A stretch of 64,000 nt of DNA from Planctomycetaceae bacterium (GCA_020638995.1 JACKHM010000001.1:682001-746000), one strand, 5' to 3'; positions 1 through 9,035 are shown, counted from the stretch's first letter. Translations and numbers: made by a program. The notes: generated from the letters alone by a model not told the origin.

Positions 1-148
1 GCTGCCCACGGGCATACGGTTTGCTCCCTACCTTAACTTCGGGCTGTCCTCGGCCAAAAATGTTGCGAGTGCGGCGTAAGTTCACAATTGAGTCATGGGC
101 GTAAAACGCTGCGAGTACATTTGACTGATCTTGGTTAGAAGGGTTGAT

Positions 149-1075
149 ATGGATTGCCAAGAGGCGCGCGAGCTGTTGTCTGCCTACTTCGATGGTGAGT
201 TGCCGAGCGAGCGTCGCCAATCGCTGGAGTCGCATCTCCGAGAGTGTGCGGCTTGTGAGCAGGAGTTGGCTCAGTTCGGTGCGATTTCCGACTTGGTCCA
301 TGGACTTGACGCCCCGATACCACCCGTGGGTATATGGGAACAGATTGAGAGCGGACTCGACGACGACATGCTCGTCCAACCAGTTGTCAGACCGCGTGTT
401 AACACCAGCGTTCTGTCGCGATTCGTGGCCATCGCCGCAGCGATCGTCGTTGTTGTTGGGATTGGTGTCCTTGTGAACCAAGTGTGGTACGGAGGTGACG
501 AGCATGGCCACTTGGCAGCGGATTTCGCCGAGTACTTGGAGGCCTTTCAGAAGAATCCGACGGATGCCCACGAATCGCTCGTCAGCACTTATCAAGGCGA
601 GGCGGTTACCATGGATGAGGCGACGAAGAAACTCGGCTATCGACCGGCCGTAGCGAATGGTCTGCCAGAACGATACTCCCTCGATACGGTCTACGTCTTG
701 AAGATGCCGTGCTGCACCTGCGTCCAAAGTATCTGCAAAGCCGATGACGGCACGACCTTTGCACTATTCGAACACGAGACCGACCAACCGATCTGGTTTG
801 GCAACAGGCCGTCGATTCGAGCGAGTTGTTTCGGGAAGAGCTGCGATATTGTCCAGATCGATGGCCTGTTGGCGGCCAGCTGGCAGATGAACCGGCGTCA
901 CCTGACGGTTGTTGGTGCCCGTGACCTTGCTGAACTTGAAGATCTCATACGATCACTTCAGGATGATCTATCGTCTGGAACAACCCAAGATGTCCACAAC
1001 AGTGGTCACGCGTCGCATTCCTGGCAACGTCGCGCGCAGCGAGTGGTAGCGCTCACCGCCTCTGACGGCCGCTGA
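149..1075 (+). CDS. Zinc-finger (ZAS) anti-sigma factor with Cys-rich periplasmic domain
   Basis: About 308 residues. The N-terminal 45 residues form a putative zinc-finger/anti-sigma (zf-HC2, ZAS) domain with the H-x3-C-x2-C signature at H29, C33 and C36; in this family the domain binds an ECF sigma factor in the cytoplasm. One membrane helix spans about residues 92-113, so the C-terminal two thirds should be periplasmic. That part carries a CCxC-x4-C cluster (C188, C189, C191, C196), which looks like a metal- or redox-sensing site. I chose ATG 149 over an in-frame TTG at 131 because AGAAGG lies about 7 bases upstream. No sigma-factor gene is visible in the 148 bases before it; it may lie outside the window. 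The next gene is a paralogue. Confidence 0.82.
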   Translation: MDCQEARELLSAYFDGELPSERRQSLESHLRECAACEQELAQFGAISDLVHGLDAPIPPVGIWEQIESGLDDDMLVQPVVRPRVNTSVLSRFVAIAAAIVVVVGIGVLVNQVWYGGDEHGHLAADFAEYLEAFQKNPTDAHESLVSTYQGEAVTMDEATKKLGYRPAVANGLPERYSLDTVYVLKMPCCTCVQSICKADDGTTFALFEHETDQPIWFGNRPSIRASCFGKSCDIVQIDGLLAASWQMNRRHLTVVGARDLAELEDLIRSLQDDLSSGTTQDVHNSGHASHSWQRRAQRVVALTASDGR

Positions 1076-1350
1076 CCCGTGCGGTTGACGACGTGTGATG
1101 CGGCAGTCCATACGACGTTGCAACGGCAACGCATCTTCGCGGGACTAGAGCCTGTTCACGGGTGGTATCGCCGTCCAAATATGCCCCATCAGAGCCGGTT
1201 TCTGGCATGCGGTGTCTGAATCGCGAGGTTTTTTTTTGTTTCCACAAGAAGAACCTTCGTCCCCGCTGCATCGAAGATAAATAGAGAAGAGAAGCATGTT
1301 CGGTTTTGGACAAAGCAGCGTCCGCGAGCCGGAGCTGCGAGGGTGTTGTG

Positions 1351-2190
1351 ATGAACTGTGCGGAAACCCAAGAGCAGCTGTCAGCTTTCCATGATCGAGA
1401 GCTTGCCTCCGAGATACGGAAGCGGACGAGTGAACATTTGAAGAACTGCCCGATATGTGGCTCCGCACTCGCCGAATTCGAAGCGATCTCCGGCCTCACT
1501 CAACAGCTGTCCGATCCCGAGCCGCCGGCGGATCTCTGGGCGAAGATCGAAGACGAACTGGTTGTACGACCAGCCGTCGCACCGATACGCACCAGAAAAT
1601 GGCGATGGACGGCAGTACCGCAAATAGCCGTTTCACTCGTCGTGCTATTCACCGTGGGTTGGTTCATCCTTGGCCGTTCAGACTCACTGCGGCACCAAAG
1701 CAATCGCCAGCTTACGAAAAACTTCGGCCAGTTCGTCGACCGTTTGCAGAGCGACCCGGATGCCGCCACACAGATCCTGCTGACGAACTACGCCGGGCAG
1801 CGAGTCACCGCTTCCCAAGCGACGACACTCCTGGGTTATCAGCCGGTCGCGACTCGAAAACTACCGTCAGGCTATTCGCTGGATTCGGTGTGTGTGCTGG
1901 AGATGCCCTGCTGCAAATGTCCTCAAACTGTCTATCGGCGAGACACCGGGGGCGCGATTGCCATCTTCGAACATAACGAGGCTCAACCGGTTTGGCTTGG
2001 CGATCGCCCTCTGATCACCGCTAATTGCAGTGGCGTGCCAACTTGCGTTGTCCAGCTTGACACACTGCTCGCTGCGACTTGGCAGCATGACCGACGTTAT
2101 CTCACGGTCATCGGTGCCAACGACGTTCAAGAAATCGCCTTCCTGATTAACCACTTTCGACTGCTACGAAATGAAACTTTACCAACCTAG
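1351..2190 (+). CDS. Second ZAS anti-sigma factor, paralogue of the preceding gene
   Basis: About 279 residues with the same plan as its neighbour: H-x3-C-x2-C at H29, C33 and C36, a membrane helix at about 89-108, and a periplasmic domain with the shared LGYxP and MPCC motifs. Its Cys cluster is shorter (C187, C188, C190, no fourth Cys nearby), so the two copies may differ in ligand. The ATG at 1351 gives an N-terminus that aligns with the first copy; an upstream in-frame TTG at 1306 would add 15 residues that do not. It presumably inhibits an ECF sigma factor. Tandem duplication with divergence is the simplest reading. Confidence 0.8.
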   Translation: MNCAETQEQLSAFHDRELASEIRKRTSEHLKNCPICGSALAEFEAISGLTQQLSDPEPPADLWAKIEDELVVRPAVAPIRTRKWRWTAVPQIAVSLVVLFTVGWFILGRSDSLRHQSNRQLTKNFGQFVDRLQSDPDAATQILLTNYAGQRVTASQATTLLGYQPVATRKLPSGYSLDSVCVLEMPCCKCPQTVYRRDTGGAIAIFEHNEAQPVWLGDRPLITANCSGVPTCVVQLDTLLAATWQHDRRYLTVIGANDVQEIAFLINHFRLLRNETLPT

Positions 2191-2264
2191 TAGGCAACGT
2201 CGGACCCGCTGCCGATTTTCTACCGCAGGATGCGAAACCATTACTTTCCATTTGGAGGTGTACC

Positions 2265-2720
2265 ATGTTTCGTTACGTTTCGATCGGTTTGGTGGCGTTG
2301 GTTGTTACCTGGGGAATGTCGACAAAGGCGTTCGCCCAACGTGATTCAGGTGCCAAGGCCCGCGGTGACACGGCCAGCTTCTGGGACCCCAAGTATCAAC
2401 GATCCCCGACAAGTGCAAACGTCGTCGCGCCTCGAATAACGCAGGGCTATCGCAGTTACTCGTACGAACCGAGCGCACCGGTATTGCAATTGCAGCCGCA
2501 GCGTTCCTATCGACAACCATTGCTGAGAGGTCTCTTTGGCCAGCGATCATTCACCAATCGCGCGGCCGTAAACCAAGGGCCAAGTGTCAACCGCGGCTAT
2601 CGCAGTTTCTCTTTCGAGCCTAATCGCCAAGGCACTAGCAGCATGAATCGTAGCGAGCGGGATCGCGAACTTTGGCGTTACCAGAAGACAGACCCTCGTC
2701 GGTATCGGACTGGTGGCTAG
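2265..2720 (+). CDS. Small secreted protein with two YRSxSxEP motifs
   Basis: 151 residues. A signal peptide is visible at 1-25 (hydrophobic core, cleavage after AFA). The mature part is basic and rich in Arg, Ser, Tyr and Gln, and holds the motif GYRS[YF]S[YF]EP twice, about 45 residues apart. GGAGGT sits just before the ATG. I do not recognise a named domain. The motif recurs in the next gene, so these look like members of one exported family. The C-terminus (LWRYQKTDPRRY) is strongly basic, which could suit binding to the cell envelope or DNA, but that is a guess. Confidence 0.7.
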   Translation: MFRYVSIGLVALVVTWGMSTKAFAQRDSGAKARGDTASFWDPKYQRSPTSANVVAPRITQGYRSYSYEPSAPVLQLQPQRSYRQPLLRGLFGQRSFTNRAAVNQGPSVNRGYRSFSFEPNRQGTSSMNRSERDRELWRYQKTDPRRYRTGG

Positions 2721-2785
2721 CGTTATCCAGCCCGAAAGCGTCTGAGTTCCCGCTGTCTGTTGCGACGAAAGAGAGAGGTGTGACC

Positions 2786-3157
2786 ATGAAGAAGATACTC
2801 ACACTAACCGTGATGGCCTTGATATTAGCGTCACCGTCCGTAACGTTTGCACAGCGATACTGGGCCGGAGAGTCAGATGATTACGGGTTTCCCGTTGAAC
2901 CTCCGCCTGGAAGCGAATTGCAGGCGGAGAGCCGTGGTTCTGGTGGGTCACTGCTAGGTTTTCTGTTTGGCCGGAGGCTCAGAACGCCCTCAAACACCAG
3001 CAGTTACCGCAGTTTCTCGTTCGAGCCGAGCCGGACGGGCGTAGCACCCACTCCGGCCTATTCACAGCGAACGCAATCCTACCACAGGCTGTCGTTCAAG
3101 AATTTGCGGATGGTGCCTCGAACACGACGCAGTGTTACTTCCCGAATTTGGAGATGA
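2786..3157 (+). CDS. Small secreted protein with one YRSFSFEP motif
   Basis: 123 residues. It begins with a clear signal peptide (MKKILTLTVMALILA, cleavage near TFA). The mature protein has a Gly/Ser-rich stretch, an LFGRRLR segment and one YRSFSFEPS motif at about residues 74-82, matching the preceding gene. ATG 2786 is preceded by GAGAGAGG; the open frame reaches back to 2672 but those residues overlap the upstream gene and are unlikely. The last 20 residues are Arg-rich and unlike the paralogue, so a recent frameshift near the 3' end is possible. A perfect hairpin follows at once. Confidence 0.65.
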   Translation: MKKILTLTVMALILASPSVTFAQRYWAGESDDYGFPVEPPPGSELQAESRGSGGSLLGFLFGRRLRTPSNTSSYRSFSFEPSRTGVAPTPAYSQRTQSYHRLSFKNLRMVPRTRRSVTSRIWR

Positions 3158-3166
3158 CGGGTACGG

Positions 3167-3201
3167 GACGCGACACCAATCAGGACACTTGGTGTCGCGT
3201 C
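3167..3201 (+). terminator. Perfect 13-bp hairpin, probable terminator
   Basis: GACGCGACACCAA at 3167-3179 pairs perfectly with TTGGTGTCGCGTC at 3189-3201 around a 9-base loop. It starts 10 bases after the stop codon of the small secreted protein. There is no U-tract on either side, so it may act as a weak or factor-assisted terminator or as an mRNA-stabilising 3' end. Confidence 0.55.
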
Positions 3202-3244
3202 ATGAAGCCATAAAGACCCGTGAATCAGACAAGGACATCTTGCC

Positions 3245-5020
3245 ATGCGTAGTTTCCCCACAGCCCCATTGAGTTTTCTTTCGCTGCTGTTATTCACCGC
3301 GACAGCATTCGCTCAGCCCACTCCAATTCAAGCTGATATCTCCTCGCTGCTCGCTGACATACGCAGTAAGGAACCGATCCGGCGCTATGAAGCGTTGGAG
3401 ACCTTGACGAAGTTAGGGCCATCCGCCGGGCAGGCGGTGCCAGAGTTAGAGAAGCTACTAGTTGACGACGATGAACTGGCGCGCGTCCTGGCGGCATCGG
3501 CATTAGTCCGGGTAGAGCCGGATAATGCTCAACAGAAACAAGCAGCCGTGCAGGCCCTGGCTCGCACGATGACAGAAACCACTCGAAGCGAAATCCGCCG
3601 AGAGGCGGCCAGCGGCTTGGCGCGACTTGGTGCGCCGGCGGTACCGGCAGCGATTGAGGTTCTTGGTTCCCAACTTCCTGAGACGCGGATTCTAGCCGCA
3701 GAAACGCTTGCTCGCATCGGAGCTGCGGCTGGCGAGGCCGTTCCGACATTAATTACCTTGTTGGACGACGACGATGCGAAGGTCCGTGCGACCGCGACTC
3801 GTGCGCTGGGGCGGATTGGACAAGTAGATCGGCTGTCGATACCGGCCCTTACCTTGCGTCTGCAGGATTCTAGTCCCACCGTGCGCGCTGCTGCGGCCGA
3901 CGCGCTGGGAGAGTTTGGGCCAGTTGCGAAAGAAGCGGCGAAGGCCCTTGCTCTAGCGCTTCAGGATCATGAACACGACTGTTGCCGTGCAGCCGCCGGA
4001 GCATTGGAGCGTCTTGGAACGGGTGCCGAAGCCGCGACGCCAGCGCTGATCGATCTTCTTGAGAAAGGCGATGATGACGCCAGCGCGCACGCCGCTTGTG
4101 CGTTGGCAAACGTCGGGGATCAGGCGGTGCCCTTGCTCGTCACGGCAATGAAGAACGAAAAGGCCCGCTACTGGGCGATGCTGGCATTGGCCGAGATAGG
4201 GCCGACCGCAAAACCGGCCGTTCCCGAACTGGTGAGCATGCTGGCCGATAAAGACCCGAACGTGCGGCGCGAAGTCTTGTTGTGTTTGGGTGGCATTGGG
4301 CACGGAGCCACAGCGTCTCTCCCAGACATCGTGGAACATTTGAGTGACGCTGATCCTTCCGTGCAACAAGCTGCTGCATTTGCGTTAGGAAACTTGGGAG
4401 ACGTATCGAGCGAAACGATAGAAGCATTGGGGCGGGCTCTCGAAGGCGACGACTCGCTGCTCGTCGTCGTTGCCGCTCGTTCGCTGTTGCGACTCGATAG
4501 TCTGGATGAATCGATGAAGGCTCGCGCCCAGCAGCTCCTGCTCGCTCGCGTGAAACACCCCGACCTCCATGTTCGAGTTGCGGTGATCAAGGCGTTTGCG
4601 GAGATCCCGGAAACAACCGACGCCATGCAAGCCGCACTGATCCACTCTCTGCGAATGAGCGAGCCGCCAGGCGTCCTATCGAGCGCTTCAGACACCTTGG
4701 TGCAGATTGGGGAACGTGCCATACCAAGTCTGGTTGCTGCGTTGCGTGATGACGAAACGCGGCTGGGTGCGTTGATCATCCTGGGCAGAATCGGATCGAA
4801 GGCGCAGACGGCGGTCCCGGCGATCGCATACTCGCTGGACAATCGCGAGCCGAAAGTCCGGCACGCTGCGCTGATTGCCCTTGGCAACATCGGCCCAAGC
4901 GCGCAACGCGCAATACCGGCTGTCGAGAAAGCGCTCCGCGATCCAGACCGGCAGGTCCGTGATGCCGCTGCCTACGCGTTGCATGCAATCAACGGAGGAG
5001 CCGCTGAGTCAACTCCTTAA
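3245..5020 (+). CDS. Secreted HEAT-repeat protein
   Basis: 591 residues. A signal peptide covers 1-23 (cleaved after AFA), and the rest is a nearly unbroken array of roughly 14-15 HEAT/PBS-lyase-type repeats of about 38 residues. Each repeat shows A-x2-AL-x2-[IL]G or A-ExLARIG helices followed by a x-VPxLxxLLxDxDxxVR turn. Such solenoids bind protein partners and have no catalytic residues. The signal peptide places it in the periplasm or at the surface. It sits among other secreted proteins in one orientation. HEAT-repeat exported proteins are abundant in planctomycetes; the partner cannot be told from sequence. Confidence 0.85.
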   Translation: MRSFPTAPLSFLSLLLFTATAFAQPTPIQADISSLLADIRSKEPIRRYEALETLTKLGPSAGQAVPELEKLLVDDDELARVLAASALVRVEPDNAQQKQAAVQALARTMTETTRSEIRREAASGLARLGAPAVPAAIEVLGSQLPETRILAAETLARIGAAAGEAVPTLITLLDDDDAKVRATATRALGRIGQVDRLSIPALTLRLQDSSPTVRAAAADALGEFGPVAKEAAKALALALQDHEHDCCRAAAGALERLGTGAEAATPALIDLLEKGDDDASAHAACALANVGDQAVPLLVTAMKNEKARYWAMLALAEIGPTAKPAVPELVSMLADKDPNVRREVLLCLGGIGHGATASLPDIVEHLSDADPSVQQAAAFALGNLGDVSSETIEALGRALEGDDSLLVVVAARSLLRLDSLDESMKARAQQLLLARVKHPDLHVRVAVIKAFAEIPETTDAMQAALIHSLRMSEPPGVLSSASDTLVQIGERAIPSLVAALRDDETRLGALIILGRIGSKAQTAVPAIAYSLDNREPKVRHAALIALGNIGPSAQRAIPAVEKALRDPDRQVRDAAAYALHAINGGAAESTP

Positions 5021-5057
5021 CTCCAAATCATGACACGCCTTGAGCGAGGATAGTCCG

Positions 5058-5744
5058 ATGAAAGCATTATTTGTCATCTCAATCGCCATAGCCACACTCG
5101 TGCCGGCCGGCGTCTATGGTCAAGCCGAGTATGCGTATCCACCCTATGGCTACCTGGGCGCTGATGCCTATTACGGAGGTTATGGTGGCTACGGGTATTC
5201 CTCGTCGACCGCCGAAGAAGGGTACGCGCGGGGAACCGCCGACGTCATCCGTTCGCAAGGAGTCTACAACCAACTGAGTGCCGATGCTGCCGTGCGCTTG
5301 GAAGAAGCTCGCAAACGGTACATTGAAAACTACAAACAGGCCGTGGATACGTACTTCCAAGTTCGCGACCAATACAAGGCGCGCAGAGATCAGGAGCTAG
5401 GCGAGAAACGCGAGCGACTGGCAAGCTGGTTACAGCAACGAAACACTGAGGTGCCGCGCCTCAGCGAAAGTCAGTTGGATCGAGGGACAGGTGAGATCTG
5501 GTGGCCGAAAGTGCTTATGGACGAAGCGTTCACTGAGCAACGCATTACGCTTGACGAGTTGTTCGCGAAACGGGCGGAACAAGGTGGGCTGTATACGATC
5601 GCTGACCGTAACAAGGTGCAGAACGCTACGGTTGAGATGCTTGATGAGTTGCGAGGGCGGGGCGCAGAACTTCATTCCTCGGACAAGATCTTGGCGCGGC
5701 GCTTTATCGAGACATTAGCCAACGAGTTGCATTTTGTGCGTTGA
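5058..5744 (+). CDS. Secreted Tyr/Gly-rich N-terminus, helical C-terminal domain
   Basis: About 228 residues from ATG 5058 (GCGAGGA upstream); an in-frame TTG at 5040 would add six residues before the signal peptide. The signal peptide ends near VYG-Q. Residues 23-55 are very rich in Tyr and Gly, followed by a charged, largely helical region (EEARKRYIENYKQAV and on). No named domain is recognised. The helical part resembles periplasmic coiled-coil proteins found in planctomycetes. It lies 38 bases before another exported coiled-coil gene, probably in the same transcript. Confidence 0.65.
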   Translation: MKALFVISIAIATLVPAGVYGQAEYAYPPYGYLGADAYYGGYGGYGYSSSTAEEGYARGTADVIRSQGVYNQLSADAAVRLEEARKRYIENYKQAVDTYFQVRDQYKARRDQELGEKRERLASWLQQRNTEVPRLSESQLDRGTGEIWWPKVLMDEAFTEQRITLDELFAKRAEQGGLYTIADRNKVQNATVEMLDELRGRGAELHSSDKILARRFIETLANELHFVR

Positions 5745-5782
5745 ACAACCCATGTTGATCATGAAACGACGAGGAAGCCGCC

Positions 5783-6373
5783 ATGCCCCCCCAAAAAAAC
5801 CTGATGCCTCTCGGCTTACTAATCATGAGCCTTGCAGTTGTCGCGATGAACCAGTTCACGATCCCTCGTGGAATTGCCGAGCAGACAAAAGACCATGCAG
5901 ATATCAACGTGCGATATGCGAGAGCTTTGAGCGAGCTTGCAAAGCATGAGTTACAGCAGGCGCTCGCGGAGAATGAGAAGGCCACTGGCGCATTCACGAA
6001 TGTGACGGTGGAGAGGTTGAAGAACAACGCCTTGATCGCAGAGGAACGCCTCCAACATGCGCTCAGTGGTAAGGAGCATAGCCTTCATCAAGTTCACCTA
6101 CGGGAGGTAGAAGGAAACCTAAGAATCGCTGAACTCAACCTTCAGAATGCCTTGCGGCTCAACGAGCGTTTGTCCCGGATGGTGTCGGAGGACGAAATGA
6201 CCGGGCTACGTATGAGTGTCGAAGTGGCACGCCTCGCACTGGAACGGGCCAAAGACCCTGCAGCCACCAAATCGCGAGAAGCCCACATCGAGTGGCAATT
6301 CGACTACCTCCGGCACGAGATGCTACGATTGCAAACTCGCGTGGCAGAACTAGAGACGTTGGCACGGCGGTAG
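5783..6373 (+). CDS. Exported coiled-coil protein of unknown function
   Basis: 196 residues. The N-terminus has a hydrophobic segment at about 8-25 that could be a signal anchor or an uncleaved signal peptide. From residue 35 to the end it is almost entirely charged helix with heptad-like spacing of Leu and Ala, ending in RLQTRVAELETLARR, so a long coiled coil is likely. It has no catalytic motif. It converges on the TolC-like gene with 17 bases between the stop codons. A structural or adaptor role in the envelope is possible but not shown. Confidence 0.6.
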   Translation: MPPQKNLMPLGLLIMSLAVVAMNQFTIPRGIAEQTKDHADINVRYARALSELAKHELQQALAENEKATGAFTNVTVERLKNNALIAEERLQHALSGKEHSLHQVHLREVEGNLRIAELNLQNALRLNERLSRMVSEDEMTGLRMSVEVARLALERAKDPAATKSREAHIEWQFDYLRHEMLRLQTRVAELETLARR

Positions 6374-6390
6374 TGTCGCGACATGATTCG

Positions 6391-7587
6391 CTACGGCATT
6401 TCCGATTCAGAGGTGCCACGCAATAGGAATCCGTTCATTAGTACGGTAGCCTCGGTGAATCGCCGAACAGAGTCCAGGTAGGCCCACTGGTTTCTTAATT
6501 TCGCGAGTCGATCAGATAGACTGTCTAGTGTGTCCTCGCTCGGTTGAGATTCGGGATCCGCCAAAGCTAAGGCATGCTGAACCGTTGACCAGTGCTTCAT
6601 CTCGTCTTGTGCGTTCGCGTACTGAACCACTACATCTTCAAACCGACTTCGCAGTCGTTGATCGGTCTGCTGAATCTTTTCCTCTGCCGTGACAATGCCA
6701 GATACTTCCAACTGCAGCGGGTTGTTATCACTGCTAATCTGCTCGTCATCGCCCGACGCCTCCGTCCCGTCGCCCTTACTACGAGCGGTCTTGTAGCGCA
6801 GCACGGCAAGTTTAAGCTCTGCCTTTGCAATACCCATCTCCGGACTACCCTCCACAATCGCCTGTGTGACTTGGTAGGAATTGATTGCCTGCGGGACCGC
6901 ATTGATCTTGCCTGCGGCCAGCTTTGGTGGCGATTTCGGTAATCCCGCAAGATCACAGAGATTGCGCCAGGTTGCCGTGCGGCGACTCTGAGCGGCTCGC
7001 AGTTGTGCGTTCGCCGATTCCACTTCCGCTTGGCGAGAGTTCCTTGCATGTTCGAGCAATTCAGTTGCTCGTTCTTTCGTAGGTTGCATTCGTTCACTCG
7101 TTGCAACGATCTCGCTGGCGACTCGCAGCTGCGATTGAGTCACCAAGAGGTCAACGTAAGCGATACGCAGGTCATTGCGGAGGCGAATCACCTCAGCGTC
7201 AATGGCCTTCTTTGCGATCAGCATCTCCTGTCGGGCAATAGCCTCGTTTGCTTCGTTGTCAGTGCTCGGCTGCTGATCTGCACGTGACCGCACATCGCCG
7301 GTAAACGGGTCAACCTCCACACCCAGGAGTTGCCACTTCTCCCTAACTTTCTCAGCTGCCGCAGCAGCACGCAGAACCCGAGCGTTGCGAATCATCGCTG
7401 ACGCTTCCAGGTCCGGCAACCAGACCGTGGCGGATGTAGGAGGCCCATGATCCAAGAGTTGCTCAAATCTCAACGTGGCCGGCAAGTCGCCAGGTTGTGT
7501 GGGGGACAAGGAAGGCGAGTCCTGTGCGATGACGGCTAACGCGTGGCCTAGAACGAGACCAAATGCGATGGACAACCTAGATATCAT
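6391..7587 (-). CDS. TolC-like outer membrane efflux protein, short
   Basis: About 398 residues. ATG 7587 gives a signal peptide (MISRLSIAFGLVLGHALA) and has GAGAGGG upstream; the frame extends nine residues further without support. The body shows the long paired helices of outer-membrane factor proteins: AEVxRLRNDLRIAYVDLLVTQSQLRVASE, then an ARNSRQAEVESANAQLRAAQ helix, and a second repeat after residue 240. It is shorter than typical TolC (about 450). Its position 1.8 kb upstream of the cusB/cusA genes, divergent from them, suggests it is the outer channel of that efflux system. Family placement is by pattern only. Confidence 0.6.
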   Translation of the reverse strand: MISRLSIAFGLVLGHALAVIAQDSPSLSPTQPGDLPATLRFEQLLDHGPPTSATVWLPDLEASAMIRNARVLRAAAAAEKVREKWQLLGVEVDPFTGDVRSRADQQPSTDNEANEAIARQEMLIAKKAIDAEVIRLRNDLRIAYVDLLVTQSQLRVASEIVATSERMQPTKERATELLEHARNSRQAEVESANAQLRAAQSRRTATWRNLCDLAGLPKSPPKLAAGKINAVPQAINSYQVTQAIVEGSPEMGIAKAELKLAVLRYKTARSKGDGTEASGDDEQISSDNNPLQLEVSGIVTAEEKIQQTDQRLRSRFEDVVVQYANAQDEMKHWSTVQHALALADPESQPSEDTLDSLSDRLAKLRNQWAYLDSVRRFTEATVLMNGFLLRGTSESEMP

Positions 7588-7820
7588 ATTTTCGTTTCCC
7601 TCTCGGCGACGCAAGTGAAGTCACAACGACTTACTCGGTCCGGCCACACCGGTCTTATCGGTTCAAAAACGTATCGGAATTCATGTAACTTGAGTACCGA
7701 TGCGGCCCCCAAAGCCCGATGGTTTCAACGCTCGCGCTCAGAGTTGCGTGCCTCGCCGAAGAATTCCGTGAAGAAACCGGCTGCTAGCAGCATCCAACAG
7801 GGGCAGCAGAGGTTTCGACC

Positions 7821-9035
7821 ATGATTTGTGCCGCATGTGGCAAACAACAAGACACGAAAGCGAATCGGTTGCCGCGCGGCTGGAAGCGACGGGAAGGGGA
7901 GGTGTTTTGCGCGCAATGCTGGGGAAATCGATTTGTTCTCCGCGCAATAACGATTCCAATAGTTGGTCCAGTCGATCAGGAGTGGAGCAAGTTGCGGGAG
8001 GTGCTCGGGACCGCTTGGTCGCAGACAACAGAACTCAGCAACTGGCTGCTGACGGAATTCTACGCGAATGACGTGCGACGGGACTCGAAGATGGCGAAGT
8101 TGCCTCCAATGCCCGCGACTTATCTCTATCCGCAGGCGCGGCGGCGTTTTCCGAATCTTCCGTCCTACACAGTGGCAGCAATAGAACACGCTGTGAGAGG
8201 AAAGTATCGGACGAGTCGATACGATATCATCTGGACTTGCTCAAAGAGCCTGTCGAACTACCGATACCCAGTGCCGCTTCCTATGAGAAGCGATGGTTGG
8301 AAACCTCGCTTCGACTCCGAGGGCACACCCCTGGTCGACGTTAGAATCGGAGGGCAAAGGTGGACGTTGCGGCTGCGAAGTGGTTCGCAATTCGCGCGAC
8401 AGCTAACGGCCTTCCGCTCGATGGTCGCGGGAGAAGCCGAGAAATCGGAAATGGCTCTTTACCGCCAAAAGACTAGCAAGAGTGATCATCGCAGCGGAAT
8501 TGAGGGGCGAGCGCCTGGGGGCGGTCAGCGCGTTCACTATCGAGTCATGTGCAAAATGGTCGCCTGGATTCCACGTCCGCAAAGTGAACAAAAGGGAGCC
8601 GGATCGATCACGCTACGCTCGAGCCCTGATAGTTTCTGGCGTGCGGAAGTGGAAGGCAGCCAGACAGGATGGGTGCTCCATGCGGATCACGTACGTCGAT
8701 GGCAGCGCGCCCACGAGCGTAATCGCACAAGATTGATCACAGATCTAAAGGATGGCAAACGGTGCTCCGCTCGGGCTCGTCGCGGTTTGTCCGAGCAATT
8801 GGCTAGCTGCTCGGAGAAGTATGGGCGGAGAATTCACTCGTTCTGCCATGAGGCAACTGCCCACTTTACGAAGTTCGCAGGACGACAAAGGGTCGCGCGT
8901 GTGCTCTATGATGATTCAGAGCGGGGCTTTTTGTCGGAGTTCCCTTGGCGCAGGTTGCGCGAGTTATTGGCCGAGAAGCTAGATGAGCGAGGTATAGATC
9001 TTGTAGGATTAAACGTGGACGATCAGGCGACGTAA
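7821..9035 (+). CDS. Zinc-ribbon protein with TnpB/Cas12-like architecture, probably catalytically dead
   Basis: 404 residues. The N-terminus holds two CxxC pairs (C3/C6 and C30/C33), a likely zinc ribbon. Then come a basic helical region and strands near 172-186 (VDVRIGGQRWTLRLR). The C-terminal 150 residues follow TnpB/Cas12 topology: a strand near 258-275 where RuvC-I should be, a long basic helix pair (288-310), a helix YGRRIHSFCHEATAHF (334-349) like the R-x-n-H helix before RuvC-II, a strand RVARVLYDDS (357-366), and FPWRRLRELLAEKLDERGI (374-392), which matches the TnpB helix before the zinc finger. The GxDxG aspartate of RuvC-I is absent, the RuvC-II glutamate is replaced by YDD, and the protein stops before RuvC-III. 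It is either a nuclease-dead, TldR-like derivative or a diverged family. Placement is inference. Confidence 0.55.
   Translation: MICAACGKQQDTKANRLPRGWKRREGEVFCAQCWGNRFVLRAITIPIVGPVDQEWSKLREVLGTAWSQTTELSNWLLTEFYANDVRRDSKMAKLPPMPATYLYPQARRRFPNLPSYTVAAIEHAVRGKYRTSRYDIIWTCSKSLSNYRYPVPLPMRSDGWKPRFDSEGTPLVDVRIGGQRWTLRLRSGSQFARQLTAFRSMVAGEAEKSEMALYRQKTSKSDHRSGIEGRAPGGGQRVHYRVMCKMVAWIPRPQSEQKGAGSITLRSSPDSFWRAEVEGSQTGWVLHADHVRRWQRAHERNRTRLITDLKDGKRCSARARRGLSEQLASCSEKYGRRIHSFCHEATAHFTKFAGRQRVARVLYDDSERGFLSEFPWRRLRELLAEKLDERGIDLVGLNVDDQAT

Noticed and set aside
1..148. 3' end of an ECF sigma factor gene before the anti-sigma genes
   Set aside because: None of the three frames gives a recognisable sigma region 4, so it cannot be claimed.
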